A stretch of DNA of 64,000 nucleotides from Rhodobacteraceae bacterium IMCC1909 (GCA_030704425.1 JAPDHM010000001.1:124001-188000), one strand, 5' to 3'. Positions 39,613 through 49,812 are shown, counted from the first letter of the stretch. A program made the numbers and translations. The notes: a model not told the origin generated them from the letters alone.

Positions 39613-42600
39613 GTGCGGTTTTCGAAATTACGATTGAACGGGTTCAAAAGCTTTGTGGACCCCACAGATTTGATTATTGCAGATGGCTTGACCGGAGTGG
39701 TCGGCCCCAATGGCTGCGGCAAATCAAATTTGCTAGAGGCGCTGCGCTGGGTCATGGGCGAGAACCGTCCGACGGCCATGCGGGGTGGCGGGATGGAGGA
39801 TGTCATCTTCGCAGGAACCGCCACACGTCCGGCCCGTAATTTTGCAGAAGTCAGTTTGCAAATAGACAACAGCAAACGGCTGGCTCCAGCGAGCTTTAAT
39901 GAAAGTGATCTTTTGGATGTGGTCCGCCGCATCACCCGCGATATTGGCTCTGCCTACAAGGCCAATAGCAAAGACGTGCGGGCGCGGGATGTTCAGATGC
40001 TCTTCGCCGATGCCAGCACGGGTGCGCATTCTCCTGCTCTTGTTCGGCAGGGGCAGATCAGTGAATTGATCAATGCCAAACCCAAGGCCCGGCGTCGGAT
40101 TTTGGAAGAGGCGGCCGGAATTTCGGGTCTCTATGCGCGGCGGCATGAGGCGGAGCTGAAATTACGCGGCGCTGAAACGAACCTGTCACGCGTGGATGAC
40201 GTGATCGAACAATTGGCCAATCAATTATCCCAATTGGCGCGGCAGGCGAAACAAGCCGCCCGCTATCGAGAGTTGGGGGCCAGTCTGCGTTTGGCCGAAG
40301 GGCTCTTGCTGTATCGCCGGTGGCAAGAGGCAGAAGAGGCCCGCGCGGCCGCAGAAGAGGCTCTGCGCGCCGGTACGCTCACAGCGGCACAGGCTGAAAC
40401 CGCAGTTCAGAAATCTGTGAAGGCCCGCGAGATTTGCGAGGCGGCCTTGCCGCCCCTGCGCGAGGAGGAGGCCATCGCCAATGCCGTGTTGCAGCGGTTG
40501 AATGTGCAAAAAGACACGCTCAGCGATCAAGCGAAGCGGGCTGAGCAAACCATTCACACTTTGGAGCAACGCATCGCCCAGCTGGCGGCTGATATGGCGC
40601 GGGAGCAAAACCTGAATGCCGATGCCGGCGATACAATCGCGCGGCTGCGCGAAGAACTGGCAGAGCTTGAAGAGGCCGGGGCCGGGCAGAGCGAAAAAGT
40701 GCAAAAAGCGGCCGCGGAGGCCTCACAGGCGGCGGCTGTTTTGCACGATCGTGAATCGCAATTGGCGGAGATTACCGAAGATGTAGCCCGTCTCGCCGCC
40801 AGCCATCAATCGGCGGATCGCTTCGTTGAGGATGCCCAAAAGCGGCTGTCCAAGGCTGAGGCCGAAGAGATCAATGCCAAGTCGGCGGTGGCTGAGGCCA
40901 GCACACAGGCCAGTGACGCCGCAGCGGCCTACGCGCAAGCCCATCTTGATGAGGCGGCCGCTGTTGAGGCCGTTGCGCAGGCCGAAACGGCTTTGGCTGA
41001 GGCGGAAGCGCGCCGGGCGGATTGCCTGACCCAAGAAAACAGTGCACGGACTGCCAGGTCCGAGGCAAATGGGGTCGTCAATGCGTTACAGGCAGAAGTC
41101 TCCGCACTGGCGAAATTGGTGGAACGCAACCGTGGTCAAGGCGATCAGTTGCTTGACCAAGTGCATGTTGAAAGCGGGTATGAAAAGGCTTTGGGCGCTG
41201 CCTTGGCTGATGATCTCAAAGCCCCGGCCGTGACCGCGGACGGGCGCTCAGGCTGGGCGCAGTTGCAGGAATATGACGCCGCGCCCCGCCTGCCGGAGGG
41301 CGTTGAAAGTTTTGGGCAATACGTCACCGTTCCCGGCGTGTTGAACCGCAGGATTGCACAAGTTGGTCTTGTGACAGCCGAGGAAGGTGCGCGGCTGCAT
41401 GGATCTCTTTTACCAGGGCAAAGACTGGTCAGCCCAGATGGCGATCTTTGGCGTTGGGATGGGTTTCGCGCCCAAGCCAAGGACGCCCCCTCTGCGGCGG
41501 CCTTGGCGCTTGAGCAACGCAATCGCCTTAAGGCTTTGCAATCACAGTTGAAAGAGGCGCAGGCGGTGGTAAGCCAAGCGGAAACCGCGCATCAAGCGCT
41601 GGTTGGTCAATTGCAAACCCTGACAAAAACCGATCAAGAGACCCGCGAGGCGCGCCAGGTCGCAGATCGGATGATGGCCGATGCGGGGCGTGCGTTGTCT
41701 CGGGCTGAGGCGGAGCGCAATCTTGCCGGCGGGCGTGTTGAGGCACTGGCGCTTGCTGTCACACGCTATGGGGAAGAAGCGAGTGAAGCGCGCGTGCAGC
41801 TGCGTGACGCACAAACCCACCGGGAAGGCTTGGAAGATCTTGGCGCTGCGCGGGCACGGGTGGAGGACATTCGTCTGACCGTTGAAGCCAGCAGGGTCAC
41901 TATGATGAGCCGCCGTGCTGCACATGATGAGCTGCGCAGTGATGGCGAAGCACGGGTCAAGCGGATTGCGGCAGTGAACAAAGATATTAGCAGCTGGCAA
42001 GAGCGTTTGGGAAATGCCAAAACGCGCGCCGTCGAGCTGGAACAGCGCCACAGTAAGGCTGAATCAGACCTGGCAACAGCACTTGCAGAGCCCGATAACA
42101 TCAGAAGCCAGCGGGCAGAGCTCATCTCCGCGTTAGAGGAAGCGGAAACGCGCCGGAAATTGGCCGCTGATACCTTGGCGCGGGCCGAGACGGACATGCG
42201 CCAAGCGTCTGAGGCCGAGCGTGATGCTGGGCGCGTGGCCACGGAAAGCCGTGAAAAACGGGCTGGCGCTGAGGCACGCTCTGAAGCTGCTTTGGAGGCG
42301 GTGGGTTTGGCGGCGGAGCGCATTCGTGAGGAGCTGCAAACAGAGCCGCAAAACCTGCTTGAACAATTGGAGGTCGACCCGCTGAAAATGCCGCCCTCTG
42401 AACAGGTGGAGGCAGAAGTGGCGCGTTTGCGCCGGCAACGAGAGGCGCTGGGTGCGGTCAACCTGCGGGCGGAAGAGGATTCTCAAGAGGTGCGCGAGGA
42501 ATTTGATATGCTCACCAAAGAGAAAACAGATTTGGAAGAGGCAATCAAAACTCTGCGGGGTGGGATTGCCAGCCTCAACAAAGAGGGCCGGGAACGCTTA

Positions 42601-43068
42601 TTGGCCGCTTTTGATGAGGTGAATCGCAACTTCGGTACTCTGTTTTCGCATTTATTTGGCGGCGGAGAGGCGAATTTGGTTTTGGTGGAAAGCGACGATC
42701 CGTTGGATGCTGGGCTGGAAATTTTGTGTCAACCACCGGGTAAGAAGCTCTCGACCCTCTCGCTGTTGTCGGGCGGTGAGCAGACTCTGACGGCAATGGC
42801 GCTTATTTTTGCGGTCTTCTTGGCCAATCCCGCGCCGATTTGTGTGCTTGATGAGGTGGATGCGCCATTAGATGATGCAAATGTCACAAGGTTCTGCGAC
42901 CTGCTCGATGAGATGACCCGAAGGACGGACACGCGGTTTTTGATCATCACCCACCATGCGGTGACCATGGCGCGTATGGACCGATTGTTTGGTGTGACGA
43001 TGGCGGAGCAAGGGGTCAGCCAGTTGGTTTCGGTTGACCTGAAGAAAGCCGAGCAACTGGTGGCTTAG
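39613..43068 (+). CDS. smc: chromosome segregation protein SMC
   Basis: A 1151-residue SMC ATPase. The Walker A motif is GPNGCGKSN (residues 31-39). Two long coiled-coil arms (about 170-480 and 650-940) flank the hinge with GYEKALGAALADDLKAP near 525. The C-terminal head has the signature LSGGEQTLTA near 1052 and the Walker B VLDEVDAPLDDANV near 1077. It compacts and separates chromosomes, usually with ScpA and ScpB, whose genes are not in this window. The start codon is GTG at 39613. Confidence 0.97.
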   Translation: MRFSKLRLNGFKSFVDPTDLIIADGLTGVVGPNGCGKSNLLEALRWVMGENRPTAMRGGGMEDVIFAGTATRPARNFAEVSLQIDNSKRLAPASFNESDLLDVVRRITRDIGSAYKANSKDVRARDVQMLFADASTGAHSPALVRQGQISELINAKPKARRRILEEAAGISGLYARRHEAELKLRGAETNLSRVDDVIEQLANQLSQLARQAKQAARYRELGASLRLAEGLLLYRRWQEAEEARAAAEEALRAGTLTAAQAETAVQKSVKAREICEAALPPLREEEAIANAVLQRLNVQKDTLSDQAKRAEQTIHTLEQRIAQLAADMAREQNLNADAGDTIARLREELAELEEAGAGQSEKVQKAAAEASQAAAVLHDRESQLAEITEDVARLAASHQSADRFVEDAQKRLSKAEAEEINAKSAVAEASTQASDAAAAYAQAHLDEAAAVEAVAQAETALAEAEARRADCLTQENSARTARSEANGVVNALQAEVSALAKLVERNRGQGDQLLDQVHVESGYEKALGAALADDLKAPAVTADGRSGWAQLQEYDAAPRLPEGVESFGQYVTVPGVLNRRIAQVGLVTAEEGARLHGSLLPGQRLVSPDGDLWRWDGFRAQAKDAPSAAALALEQRNRLKALQSQLKEAQAVVSQAETAHQALVGQLQTLTKTDQETREARQVADRMMADAGRALSRAEAERNLAGGRVEALALAVTRYGEEASEARVQLRDAQTHREGLEDLGAARARVEDIRLTVEASRVTMMSRRAAHDELRSDGEARVKRIAAVNKDISSWQERLGNAKTRAVELEQRHSKAESDLATALAEPDNIRSQRAELISALEEAETRRKLAADTLARAETDMRQASEAERDAGRVATESREKRAGAEARSEAALEAVGLAAERIREELQTEPQNLLEQLEVDPLKMPPSEQVEAEVARLRRQREALGAVNLRAEEDSQEVREEFDMLTKEKTDLEEAIKTLRGGIASLNKEGRERLLAAFDEVNRNFGTLFSHLFGGGEANLVLVESDDPLDAGLEILCQPPGKKLSTLSLLSGGEQTLTAMALIFAVFLANPAPICVLDEVDAPLDDANVTRFCDLLDEMTRRTDTRFLIITHHAVTMARMDRLFGVTMAEQGVSQLVSVDLKKAEQLVA

Positions 43069-43139
43069 CGCCTCGGTGTGTCGCATGAAGCCGTAAAAAA
43101 TGACCTCTGCATAACCCAACCTCCAAGCCAAAACACTTT

Positions 43140-43186
43140 GCCCGGTGGCAACACCGGGCTGCGCCTGCCTGCCTCTCGGCAGGCGC
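43140..43186 (+). terminator. two adjacent hairpins after smc
   Basis: GCCCGGTG...CACCGGGC (43140-43159) and GCGCCTGCC...GGCAGGCGC (43161-43186) are two perfect stems side by side. A clear T-run is lacking, but the position after smc and before a convergent gene makes a termination or processing role likely. Confidence 0.6.
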
Positions 43187-43319
43187 ATTTACCATATCAA
43201 TATACTGATATATTTAGTTATTGCTCAAATTTCGCAGGGATTTCACCACCGGACATATGCGCCCGCCCAGGCCGGCGCTGCCCTCATTTCGTGTTGAAAC
43301 GGCGTGATGCAGAGGTCTT

Positions 43320-44489
43320 TTAAAGCCGATTGAGCAATTGCGGGGTTGGCCAAGCATCGGCGGGTAGATTGAGCCTGTCTTGCTCCGCTTGCACAGCCGC
43401 ACGGGTTTTGGAGCCTAAAATACCGTCGATTTTGCCGACATCATGGCCTCGGGCCATTAATTTTTGTTGCAGGGCCTGCATTTCTTGCCCGGTCAAGCCC
43501 GTGTCCGGCGTTCCAGGATAAAACTGGGGTTCGCCCGATAGCAGCGTGGCAAAATAGGCGGCTGTGGTGACATAGACCAGGCTCTGGTTCCATTCAAAAT
43601 AGACGTTGAAATTCGGATAGGTCAGAAAGGCCGGACCCTTATGGCCAACGGGCAATAAAACAGAGGCTTGGCCCGCGCTGGGCTCGAGGGGGCCATGCCG
43701 CCCGGTCACCCCAAGCGCCTGCCAGCGCGCAACGGTCTGGCTTTTGTCGAGGCCAGTGAGGGTGAGATCAAGAGTCTTGGGCAAATCAATTTCCTGTAAC
43801 CATGGGGCACCGGCCTGCCAGCCTAATCGGCGCAGCATATGGCCACCGCTCATAAGCGAATCTTCGGCAGAGTTTTGCAGATCAACGCGGCCATCACCAT
43901 CCCCGTCCGTGCCGCTGTCCAAAATATCTTTGGGCAGCATTTGGATCATGCCAATCTCGCCGGCCCAAGCGCCTTGCGTCTCTCGCGGATCAAAATCACC
44001 GCGTTTGTAAAGCTCAAGCGCTGCAAAAACCTGTGGACGAAACAGCTCAGGTCGCCGGCAATCATGCGACAAGGTCAGCAGCGCATTAAGCGTGTTGAAA
44101 TTGCCTTGATTTACCCCAAAATCCGTTTCAAATGCCCAAAAGGCCAGTAAGATCCCAGGTGGGATCCCGTAATCACGGGACACCCTGTCAAAGGTCGCGG
44201 CGTATTTGCCAGCGTTTTTCTGTGCATGCACCAAGCGATGTTCCGAGATCAACGCTTGAGAGAAGCTGATGAAGTCTTTTTGAAACACCCCTTGTCGGCG
44301 GTCTGCTTTGATGACCTTGGGGTCTTGCGCCGCGCCGTCAAAAAAGCGCGTCACCAATGGGCGCGGGTAGCCCTGTGCCAGAGCCTCTTGTTTTACATCT
44401 TTGATAAACGATGCCCAATCTGTGCCGCAAGTGGCAGAGGCCAGGCCAGCGTAACACATTAAGGCACAGGACAAGAAGAGGCGGTGCAT
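43320..44489 (-). CDS. lytic murein transglycosylase with C-terminal peptidoglycan-binding domain
   Basis: A 389-residue periplasmic enzyme of the MltB type. ATG 44489 follows TTGGAGAATTGAT and opens a signal peptide (MHRLFLSCALMCYAGLASA). The catalytic glutamate is in LAFWAFETDFGV near 110. GEIGMIQMLPKDIL near 176 is the conserved substrate loop. The last 60 residues are a PG_binding_1 domain with KIDGILGSKTRAAVQ. It cleaves peptidoglycan glycan strands without water, leaving anhydro ends. Confidence 0.92.
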   Translation of the reverse strand: MHRLFLSCALMCYAGLASATCGTDWASFIKDVKQEALAQGYPRPLVTRFFDGAAQDPKVIKADRRQGVFQKDFISFSQALISEHRLVHAQKNAGKYAATFDRVSRDYGIPPGILLAFWAFETDFGVNQGNFNTLNALLTLSHDCRRPELFRPQVFAALELYKRGDFDPRETQGAWAGEIGMIQMLPKDILDSGTDGDGDGRVDLQNSAEDSLMSGGHMLRRLGWQAGAPWLQEIDLPKTLDLTLTGLDKSQTVARWQALGVTGRHGPLEPSAGQASVLLPVGHKGPAFLTYPNFNVYFEWNQSLVYVTTAAYFATLLSGEPQFYPGTPDTGLTGQEMQALQQKLMARGHDVGKIDGILGSKTRAAVQAEQDRLNLPADAWPTPQLLNRL

Positions 44490-44529
44490 ATCAATTCTCC
44501 AACAAAAACCCGTTGTAATTAGGCCTTTT

Positions 44530-45435
44530 TTACAACAAAAATGCAAGGGTCATGCCCGCCACCAAAAGCGTCATCGCGCCCCAGGTCAGCCAGATAGTTT
44601 GAATGGATTTTTCAATCTCAACCGGACCAATGTTTTTGCGGCCAGCGGCATTGACCCAAGGAAATTTTTCGAATTTCCCTTCATAGCTGCGGGGGCCTGA
44701 GAGGCTGATATCAAGAGCATAGGCCATCGCGGCCTCGGGCCAGCCAGCATTCGGGGAGCGGTGCAATTTCGCCTCAGAGATGATAGTGCCCCAGGAGGTG
44801 CGACAGCCGGTGATCAGCCAAATTCCAAAGGCGGACAGCCGGGCGGGCGCCCAATTCAGCAGATCATCCAGCCGGGCGCAGGCCCATCCTAAGTCCCGAT
44901 ATGTCTCGTTCTTATACCCAATCATGCTGTCAGCGGTGTTGATCATTTTATAGATAATCACCCCGGGCAAACCTGCCAGTGCGAACCAAAAAACGGGTGC
45001 TGCAATACCATCGGAAAAATTTTCTGCCGCGCTTTCAATGGCCCCGCGGGCCACCTGCGGGGCATCCATCTGGGCTGTGTCACGTCCAACAATCATGGCC
45101 ACGCTCCTGCGCCCGGCGGCAAGTGACAGCCGTAGGGATTGGGCCACGTCTTGCACATGCTGCATCAAGGATTTCTGTGCCACTAGGATTGCAGTGACCA
45201 AAATTTCAGCCAGAGGCCCAAGTTGCGCCAAAATAAGCCCGGCAAGCCCGCCCAGCCCAGCCAATCCGATGCATAAGATCACACCTTTGGGTTTTTTATG
45301 GGGTGCGTGATTGAGTACGCTGCTGGCGCGGGCGATGAGATTGCCCATGAGTACGGCCGGATGCGGCACGCGTGACCAGAGCCACTTTGGCTCGCCGAGC
45401 AGCGCATCCAGAACAAGGGCCAAAAACAGGGTCAC
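44530..45435 (-). CDS. cobD: adenosylcobinamide-phosphate synthase (CobD/CbiB)
   Basis: A 301-residue membrane protein of the CbiB family, which attaches the aminopropanol-phosphate arm to adenosylcobyric acid. GTG 45435 follows TTGGAGGCCGTCCT. It has DALLGEPKWLWSRVPHPAVLMG near 8-29, ESAAENFSDGIAAPVFW near 140 and NTADSMIGYKNE near 172, all family hallmarks. It overlaps cobC by 4 bp. Several hydrophobic helices are spread along the protein. Confidence 0.93.
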   Translation of the reverse strand: MTLFLALVLDALLGEPKWLWSRVPHPAVLMGNLIARASSVLNHAPHKKPKGVILCIGLAGLGGLAGLILAQLGPLAEILVTAILVAQKSLMQHVQDVAQSLRLSLAAGRRSVAMIVGRDTAQMDAPQVARGAIESAAENFSDGIAAPVFWFALAGLPGVIIYKMINTADSMIGYKNETYRDLGWACARLDDLLNWAPARLSAFGIWLITGCRTSWGTIISEAKLHRSPNAGWPEAAMAYALDISLSGPRSYEGKFEKFPWVNAAGRKNIGPVEIEKSIQTIWLTWGAMTLLVAGMTLAFLL

Positions 45436-46379
45436 AGGACGGCCTCCAACTGCGCCCACTGCGCCTGCGGCGGCAGGCCAAGTCGGATCCATGTTGGGCT
45501 ATAGGGGAAAACCCGCGTCCAAATCTTGTGTTGGGCCAAGTGGTGTTGCAGTTGCCTGGCATCCGCGAGCTCATAGGTACGAAACAGCGCGCAGGCGCCC
45601 ATAGGGCGGGCGTTTTGGCCCCGCATCAGCCGGTCAAGACGTTCTGCATCCGCGCTCAGCCGGGCCCGGGTTTGCTCGGCCCAAGTGGTGTCACCCAGGG
45701 CCGCGGCGCCAATTTTCAACGCGATCCCAGAGACGGGCCAAGGGCCAAGCCTTTGTCGCAGAGTGTCGATCAACTCTGGATCTCCAATCGCAAACCCCAA
45801 ACGCAATCCAGCCAATCCCCAAAACTTTCCAAAACTTTTCAATATTATATGACCAGGCTGTTTGGCTTGCGCGATGTGGCTTTGCGCCGGATCGATATCG
45901 CAAAAGCTCTCGTCAATCACCGTCAGGGGCGCGGGTGTGATCTGAGGTTGGAATATGCCTGTGGGGTTGTTGGGATGGACCACAACACGTGCCATAGGAG
46001 AGGAGGGGTGTTCGTCTACGTCCCAGCCATGAAATCTAAAGGCGGCGGCGTGTTCGTTGTAGCTGCGCAGGGCGATCTCGGCTTGGCCTGCTGCTTGAAG
46101 TGCAGGAATTTGAGCAATCGCAGCTGAGCATCCCGGCACAGCCAGAACATCCGCCTGCGCTGGCACCCGCCAAAATCGCCGGGCGGCGGCACATAGCGCC
46201 GCATCTGCGCCGCTATCAGGCAGCGCCGTCCAATCATTTGGCGTCAGATCGAGGCTCGTTATCGGGTAGCTTTCCGGATTGATCCCGGTGGATAGATCAA
46301 GCCAGTCACCGCGCGCGCCGCCAAATTCTGCTGCTGCCGCGTCAAGACCGCCCCCGTGATCTCGCCCATTGCCTGCCAT
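45432..46379 (-). CDS. cobC: threonine-phosphate decarboxylase (CobC), PLP-dependent
   Basis: A 315-residue class I/II aminotransferase-fold enzyme. It makes aminopropanol phosphate for the lower arm of cobalamin, the partner step for CobD. It begins MAGNGRDHGGGLDAAAAEFG, has VVVHPNNPTGIF near 150 and the PLP lysine in LKSFGKFWGLAGLRLG near 193. The start at 46379 overlaps the TAA of the DUF1636 gene by one base, which rules out the longer upstream frame. Confidence 0.9.
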   Translation of the reverse strand: MAGNGRDHGGGLDAAAAEFGGARGDWLDLSTGINPESYPITSLDLTPNDWTALPDSGADAALCAAARRFWRVPAQADVLAVPGCSAAIAQIPALQAAGQAEIALRSYNEHAAAFRFHGWDVDEHPSSPMARVVVHPNNPTGIFQPQITPAPLTVIDESFCDIDPAQSHIAQAKQPGHIILKSFGKFWGLAGLRLGFAIGDPELIDTLRQRLGPWPVSGIALKIGAAALGDTTWAEQTRARLSADAERLDRLMRGQNARPMGACALFRTYELADARQLQHHLAQHKIWTRVFPYSPTWIRLGLPPQAQWAQLEAVL

Positions 46380-46750
46380 TAGTCCGTGTCCGGCAAAGGG
46401 GGCATGCGCGTGGTGAAATGGCCTTTCACCGCTTGTGGCCAATCGCGGTAGGGCACCTGGCCGGTTTCTGAGGCTTGATGCAGTGCCGCATAATCTACAA
46501 TGGCTTGGGCATTTTCGGGGCTTGGCTCAAATGTTCCCAAGACATAAGACAGCTTTTCAGGAGCTTGAACCGCCACATTGCAGGCCCGCACGCAGCCCAT
46601 CATGCAAGAGACACGCCGGGTCTTCACACCTGCGGCCGCGGCTCTATCTTCGATTAACCCCGCGAATATTTCGCCATCGGTGAGGGGCTGGGTCTGTGGT
46701 GTCCAGCCCTCGCGCTTGCAGGTGTCGCAAATGGTAATCCATGACGTCAT
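46379..46750 (-). CDS. DUF1636 metal-binding protein of the cobalamin locus
   Basis: A 123-residue protein of the DUF1636 family, often found among alphaproteobacterial cobalamin genes. It starts at 46750 after GCAGGAGAACCCT, with CDTCKREGW near the N-terminus and CMMGCVRACNVAV near 50, four to five cysteines that could bind a metal or an iron-sulfur cluster. The thioredoxin-like ferredoxin pattern suggests an electron carrier. It is first in a three-gene operon with cobC and cobD. Confidence 0.85.
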   Translation of the reverse strand: MTSWITICDTCKREGWTPQTQPLTDGEIFAGLIEDRAAAAGVKTRRVSCMMGCVRACNVAVQAPEKLSYVLGTFEPSPENAQAIVDYAALHQASETGQVPYRDWPQAVKGHFTTRMPPLPDTD

Positions 46751-46827
46751 AGGGTTCTCCTGCAATTGACAGATCTTGGCGAATAGTTGCGTTGGCTGCA
46801 CCAAAAACGCAAGGGCTTGGTTGCTGG

Positions 46828-47787
46828 TTAATCGCCGCGCCCATGGGGGGCGTTCCAGTCGATGTCTGGATTGATTGGGATGATGCGATTGGGGTTAATC
46901 GTATCATGGCTATAGTGGTAGTGGCGGATGATATGATCCATATTCACCGTCTCGGCGATGCCCTCATATTGATAGAGCTCGCGGGTATAGGCCCAAAGAT
47001 TAGGATAATCTATGATGCGCTTGCGGTTGCATTTGAAATGCAGGTGATAAACGCTGTCAAAACGCAGGAGGGTTGGAAACAAGCGCCAATCGACCTCGGT
47101 GAGCCTGTCGCCCATGATATAGCGCTTGCGCGACAAGCGGTCCTCTAGCCAATCCAATGTGTCGAACAAGGGGCCGACCGCGGCATCATAGGCCGTTTGG
47201 GTGGTGGCAAATCCGCAGCGGTAAACGCCATTGTTGAGCGTGTCATAAATGCGTTCGTTGATTGGCTCCATCGCCTCGTGCAGCTCTTGGGGGCAAAAAT
47301 CCATAGTATTGCCTGTCAGCGGATCAAAGGCGGAGTTGAACATACGGATGATTTCGGAGCTCTCATTGGAGACAATGGTCTGCTGGTGCTTGTCCCAAAG
47401 AATCGGAACCGTGACGCGACCACTGATTTTTGGATCTGCTCGCAGATAAATATCACGGGCAAATGGCAGGCCAAACAGTCGGTCGCCGGTTGCACCCGGC
47501 CAGTCGCTCGCGAAGGTCCAGCCGTCAGACAACATATCAGGATGCACCATGTCAACGCTGATATGTGCCGTTAAGTCTTTAATCTGTCTAAAAATTAATG
47601 TACGATGCGCCCAGGGGCAGGCCAGGGAGACATAGAGATGATAGCGTCCGCTTTCGGCCTGAAATTCTGTGCTGCCATCGGATGTGATCCAGTTGCGGAA
47701 TTTTGCAGTTGAGCGCTCGAAGGCGCCTCCCGATTTTGTGGTGTCATACCAAATATCATGCCAAACACCGTGTACCAGTTGTCCCAT
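46828..47787 (-). CDS. glutathionyl-hydroquinone reductase (Omega/Xi-class GST)
   Basis: A 319-residue enzyme of the YqjG/PcpF/ECM4 type. The start at 47787 (MGQLVHGVWHDIWYD) is preferred over the longer frame. The active site is SLACPWAHRTLI near 50-61 with the nucleophilic cysteine of CPWA. The C-terminal alpha-helical domain has MGDRLTEVDWRLFPTLLRFD near 230. It removes glutathione from glutathionyl hydroquinones using a second glutathione. Confidence 0.9.
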   Translation of the reverse strand: MGQLVHGVWHDIWYDTTKSGGAFERSTAKFRNWITSDGSTEFQAESGRYHLYVSLACPWAHRTLIFRQIKDLTAHISVDMVHPDMLSDGWTFASDWPGATGDRLFGLPFARDIYLRADPKISGRVTVPILWDKHQQTIVSNESSEIIRMFNSAFDPLTGNTMDFCPQELHEAMEPINERIYDTLNNGVYRCGFATTQTAYDAAVGPLFDTLDWLEDRLSRKRYIMGDRLTEVDWRLFPTLLRFDSVYHLHFKCNRKRIIDYPNLWAYTRELYQYEGIAETVNMDHIIRHYHYSHDTINPNRIIPINPDIDWNAPHGRGD

Positions 47788-47898
47788 CACCCGCTCCCCA
47801 CCTGCGCTGCGTCCTGCGCGTCTACCGCAGAGCCGCGGCGCTGGAAATGGCAAAACCGCGCTGGACAGTTTGATAGAGGAGCATTCCATGGCGGATGC

Positions 47899-49419
47899 TT
47901 AGGAATTGACCTGTAAACCCTGCCAAATTTCCGTTAGATTCTCCGTAATGGCTAGAGCTGCGGCTCTTTGATCATCGGGCAAGTTCTCATAAAGGCTCTT
48001 GGTCGTTCCCCAAAGTTGCTCTGCGTATACGGGGCCGTCGCCATTGTATTTTTTTCCTCTAATATAAGTAGGATTGAAAAAATAGGACGGAAAAATAGAG
48101 ATGTCGGGGTCCCATTTTTTTATGAAATCCCTGAGAGCCTGGTTCCCCACACTCATGAACGGTGTCAACAAGCTTTTAGGTTGCAATTGAGATATTTCGT
48201 CGAGGATTTGTGCCAAAAAACTATGCCCGGGCGAGGATGCATAGAAAGGGCTCACGAAGCCTGGTCTTTTAGTTTCATGCTCGTAGGCAGTGTAAAGCGA
48301 GGGCAGAACAAACAATTCATCCACGTTTCTAAGGCATATTGAATCCGCTTCTGGCAAAAAGCCGCCTTGCTCCAACAATATTTCATAACGCATTATGTCT
48401 GACACACCTGCATAGTTTTTTTTCTTACATTTCATATATTCGGCAATTTGAGCTTCGCAACGCCAGCGCCGGCTTGAGAGATAGCTGTTGTCAAACAGCT
48501 GTTAGTCCCAGTCTGGATGTTTTTGCTTCCAAGTTTCCATCCATTCAAGTGGCGGCTGCTTATCCCCAATCCAAATATGCCCAAGCTTTTTGGGAATGGG
48601 GGTTAATCCAACTTTAATCGTCTGATTTTTTGAATCAGAGTCTGCGGTCTGACTTTGGATATTGCGTGGCTCCGGGTGCATTTCTTTTATCAAGTCGGAA
48701 AGTTGTTGGTCTTGATCCTTGATGAGCGCGTCAGAGAGGCACCAAAGATCGTCTCCCACCCGCCATATGCGCAGGCCCATCGACGATAGTGCGTCGACAT
48801 ATTCAGCCTGGCGCGCAAGGTCGCGCCCATTGCATTCAATTATGGCCAATTTGGGAAAAGTTTCAGGGTCGGACAGCGAGTTTAATACAACGAGTTCATG
48901 TTCTTCAACATTGATGACGAGGATATCGATGCGATTGTAATTATTCTCTGACAGAATGCGATCGAGCCTTTTTGCATGGATCGTTCTGGCAACTAAATCG
49001 CTAACTTTACGCCGTGCCCCCGACAATCGGCAAGCGGTTTCAATAGAGTCATCCATGCGGCTCACATGAACAGAGGCACATCCTTGGAGCCATTTGGGGT
49101 ATTTGCCTGCCGCATTTTGTGCGACGTGAAAGAGCATAAAATCGTTTTCAACGTCCGAAACTGCCAGATTGACTGGAGTTACATTTGGATGGTCTGCGTA
49201 ATTCTCGCTCAATCTTTCGAAAAAAATCGGATGAGGCTCGATCACCAGCGCATTCCAACCGTTTTGCGTAATGTGACCAAAAACAGGATCCCAGCGTTTC
49301 CCGACATGGGCTCCAACCTGCACGCAAATGGTTTCGTCGCCGGTTGATTTTTGCAATGCGGCGAACGCCAAACTCTTAAATTTAATTTTGCGTTCTTTAC
49401 GCGACAGAGTGGTGCTCAT
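47899..49419 (-). pseudogene. FkbM methyltransferase - GT32 glycosyltransferase fusion with an in-frame stop
   Basis: From ATG 49419 the first 260 residues are an FkbM-type SAM methyltransferase (VQVGAHVGKRWDPVFGHI, IDILVINVEEHELVVL). A GT32-like start follows (IPKKLGHIWIGDKQPPLEW). A TAA at 48502-48504 interrupts it, but the same frame goes on with QLFDNSYLSSRRW and then SDIMRYEILLEQGGFLPEADS, the GT32 sugar-nucleotide site. Tyrosine is usual at the stop position, so one base change (TAT/TAC to TAA) explains it. The DxD is changed to EADS. The protein probably modified a surface polysaccharide. Confidence 0.8.
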
Positions 49420-49812
49420 AGTTAATCAATTACCTGATTTTTAGTAATAAAATAAAAAATTCGCTCCTCACAATCGTTTTTGGGCAACATCCGTCAAGTT
49501 AAATCACTGCGAATGGGTCTTGCCGGCTTAGACGTGGCCATTAGTCGGAGTGGTTCTAAGTATCGGTTGCTTCGGCGCGTGGCTTGGGGGCCATGGACCC
49601 GCGAAACGTCGCTTGCGGGTGCCGGGCGGTTGGGAATCCATTTGCCCCCGGCGCTGCAATGGCTTAGCAGAAGGTCAGACGACGTCGAAGGACCGGAGAG
49701 GAGCATGGTGCTGCGTTGACCCAAACTGGGGATGCAGGCCGTGATCGTCGGATGAGACCGCATAACGGATGTGCGGCGGGGCCTTTGACCTATAAGATTA
49801 AAGGACCAAAAT
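49420..49812 (+). promoter_or_regulatory. long GC-rich leader of the cobalamin operon, structured-looking
   Basis: Nearly 400 bp without a convincing gene. The first 60 bp are AT-rich and suit a promoter. From 49500 the DNA is GC-rich, with several short complementary stretches (GACCCGCG...CGCTTGCGGGT, GGGGCC...). GGGAATCC and GCCCCCG near 49632-49650 recall boxes of cobalamin riboswitches, but the B12-box consensus (GCCAGGAGACC-like) is not seen where expected. A B12-type or other riboswitch is possible but not shown. Confidence 0.4.

Noticed and set aside
45372-46127. Plus-strand ORF of 251 codons
   Set aside because: It is antisense to cobD and cobC, both with clear family motifs.
49620-49700. 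Confident cobalamin riboswitch call
   Set aside because: Only short boxes resemble the consensus. The B12 box and the GCCACTG-type element were not found, so it is kept as a candidate only.
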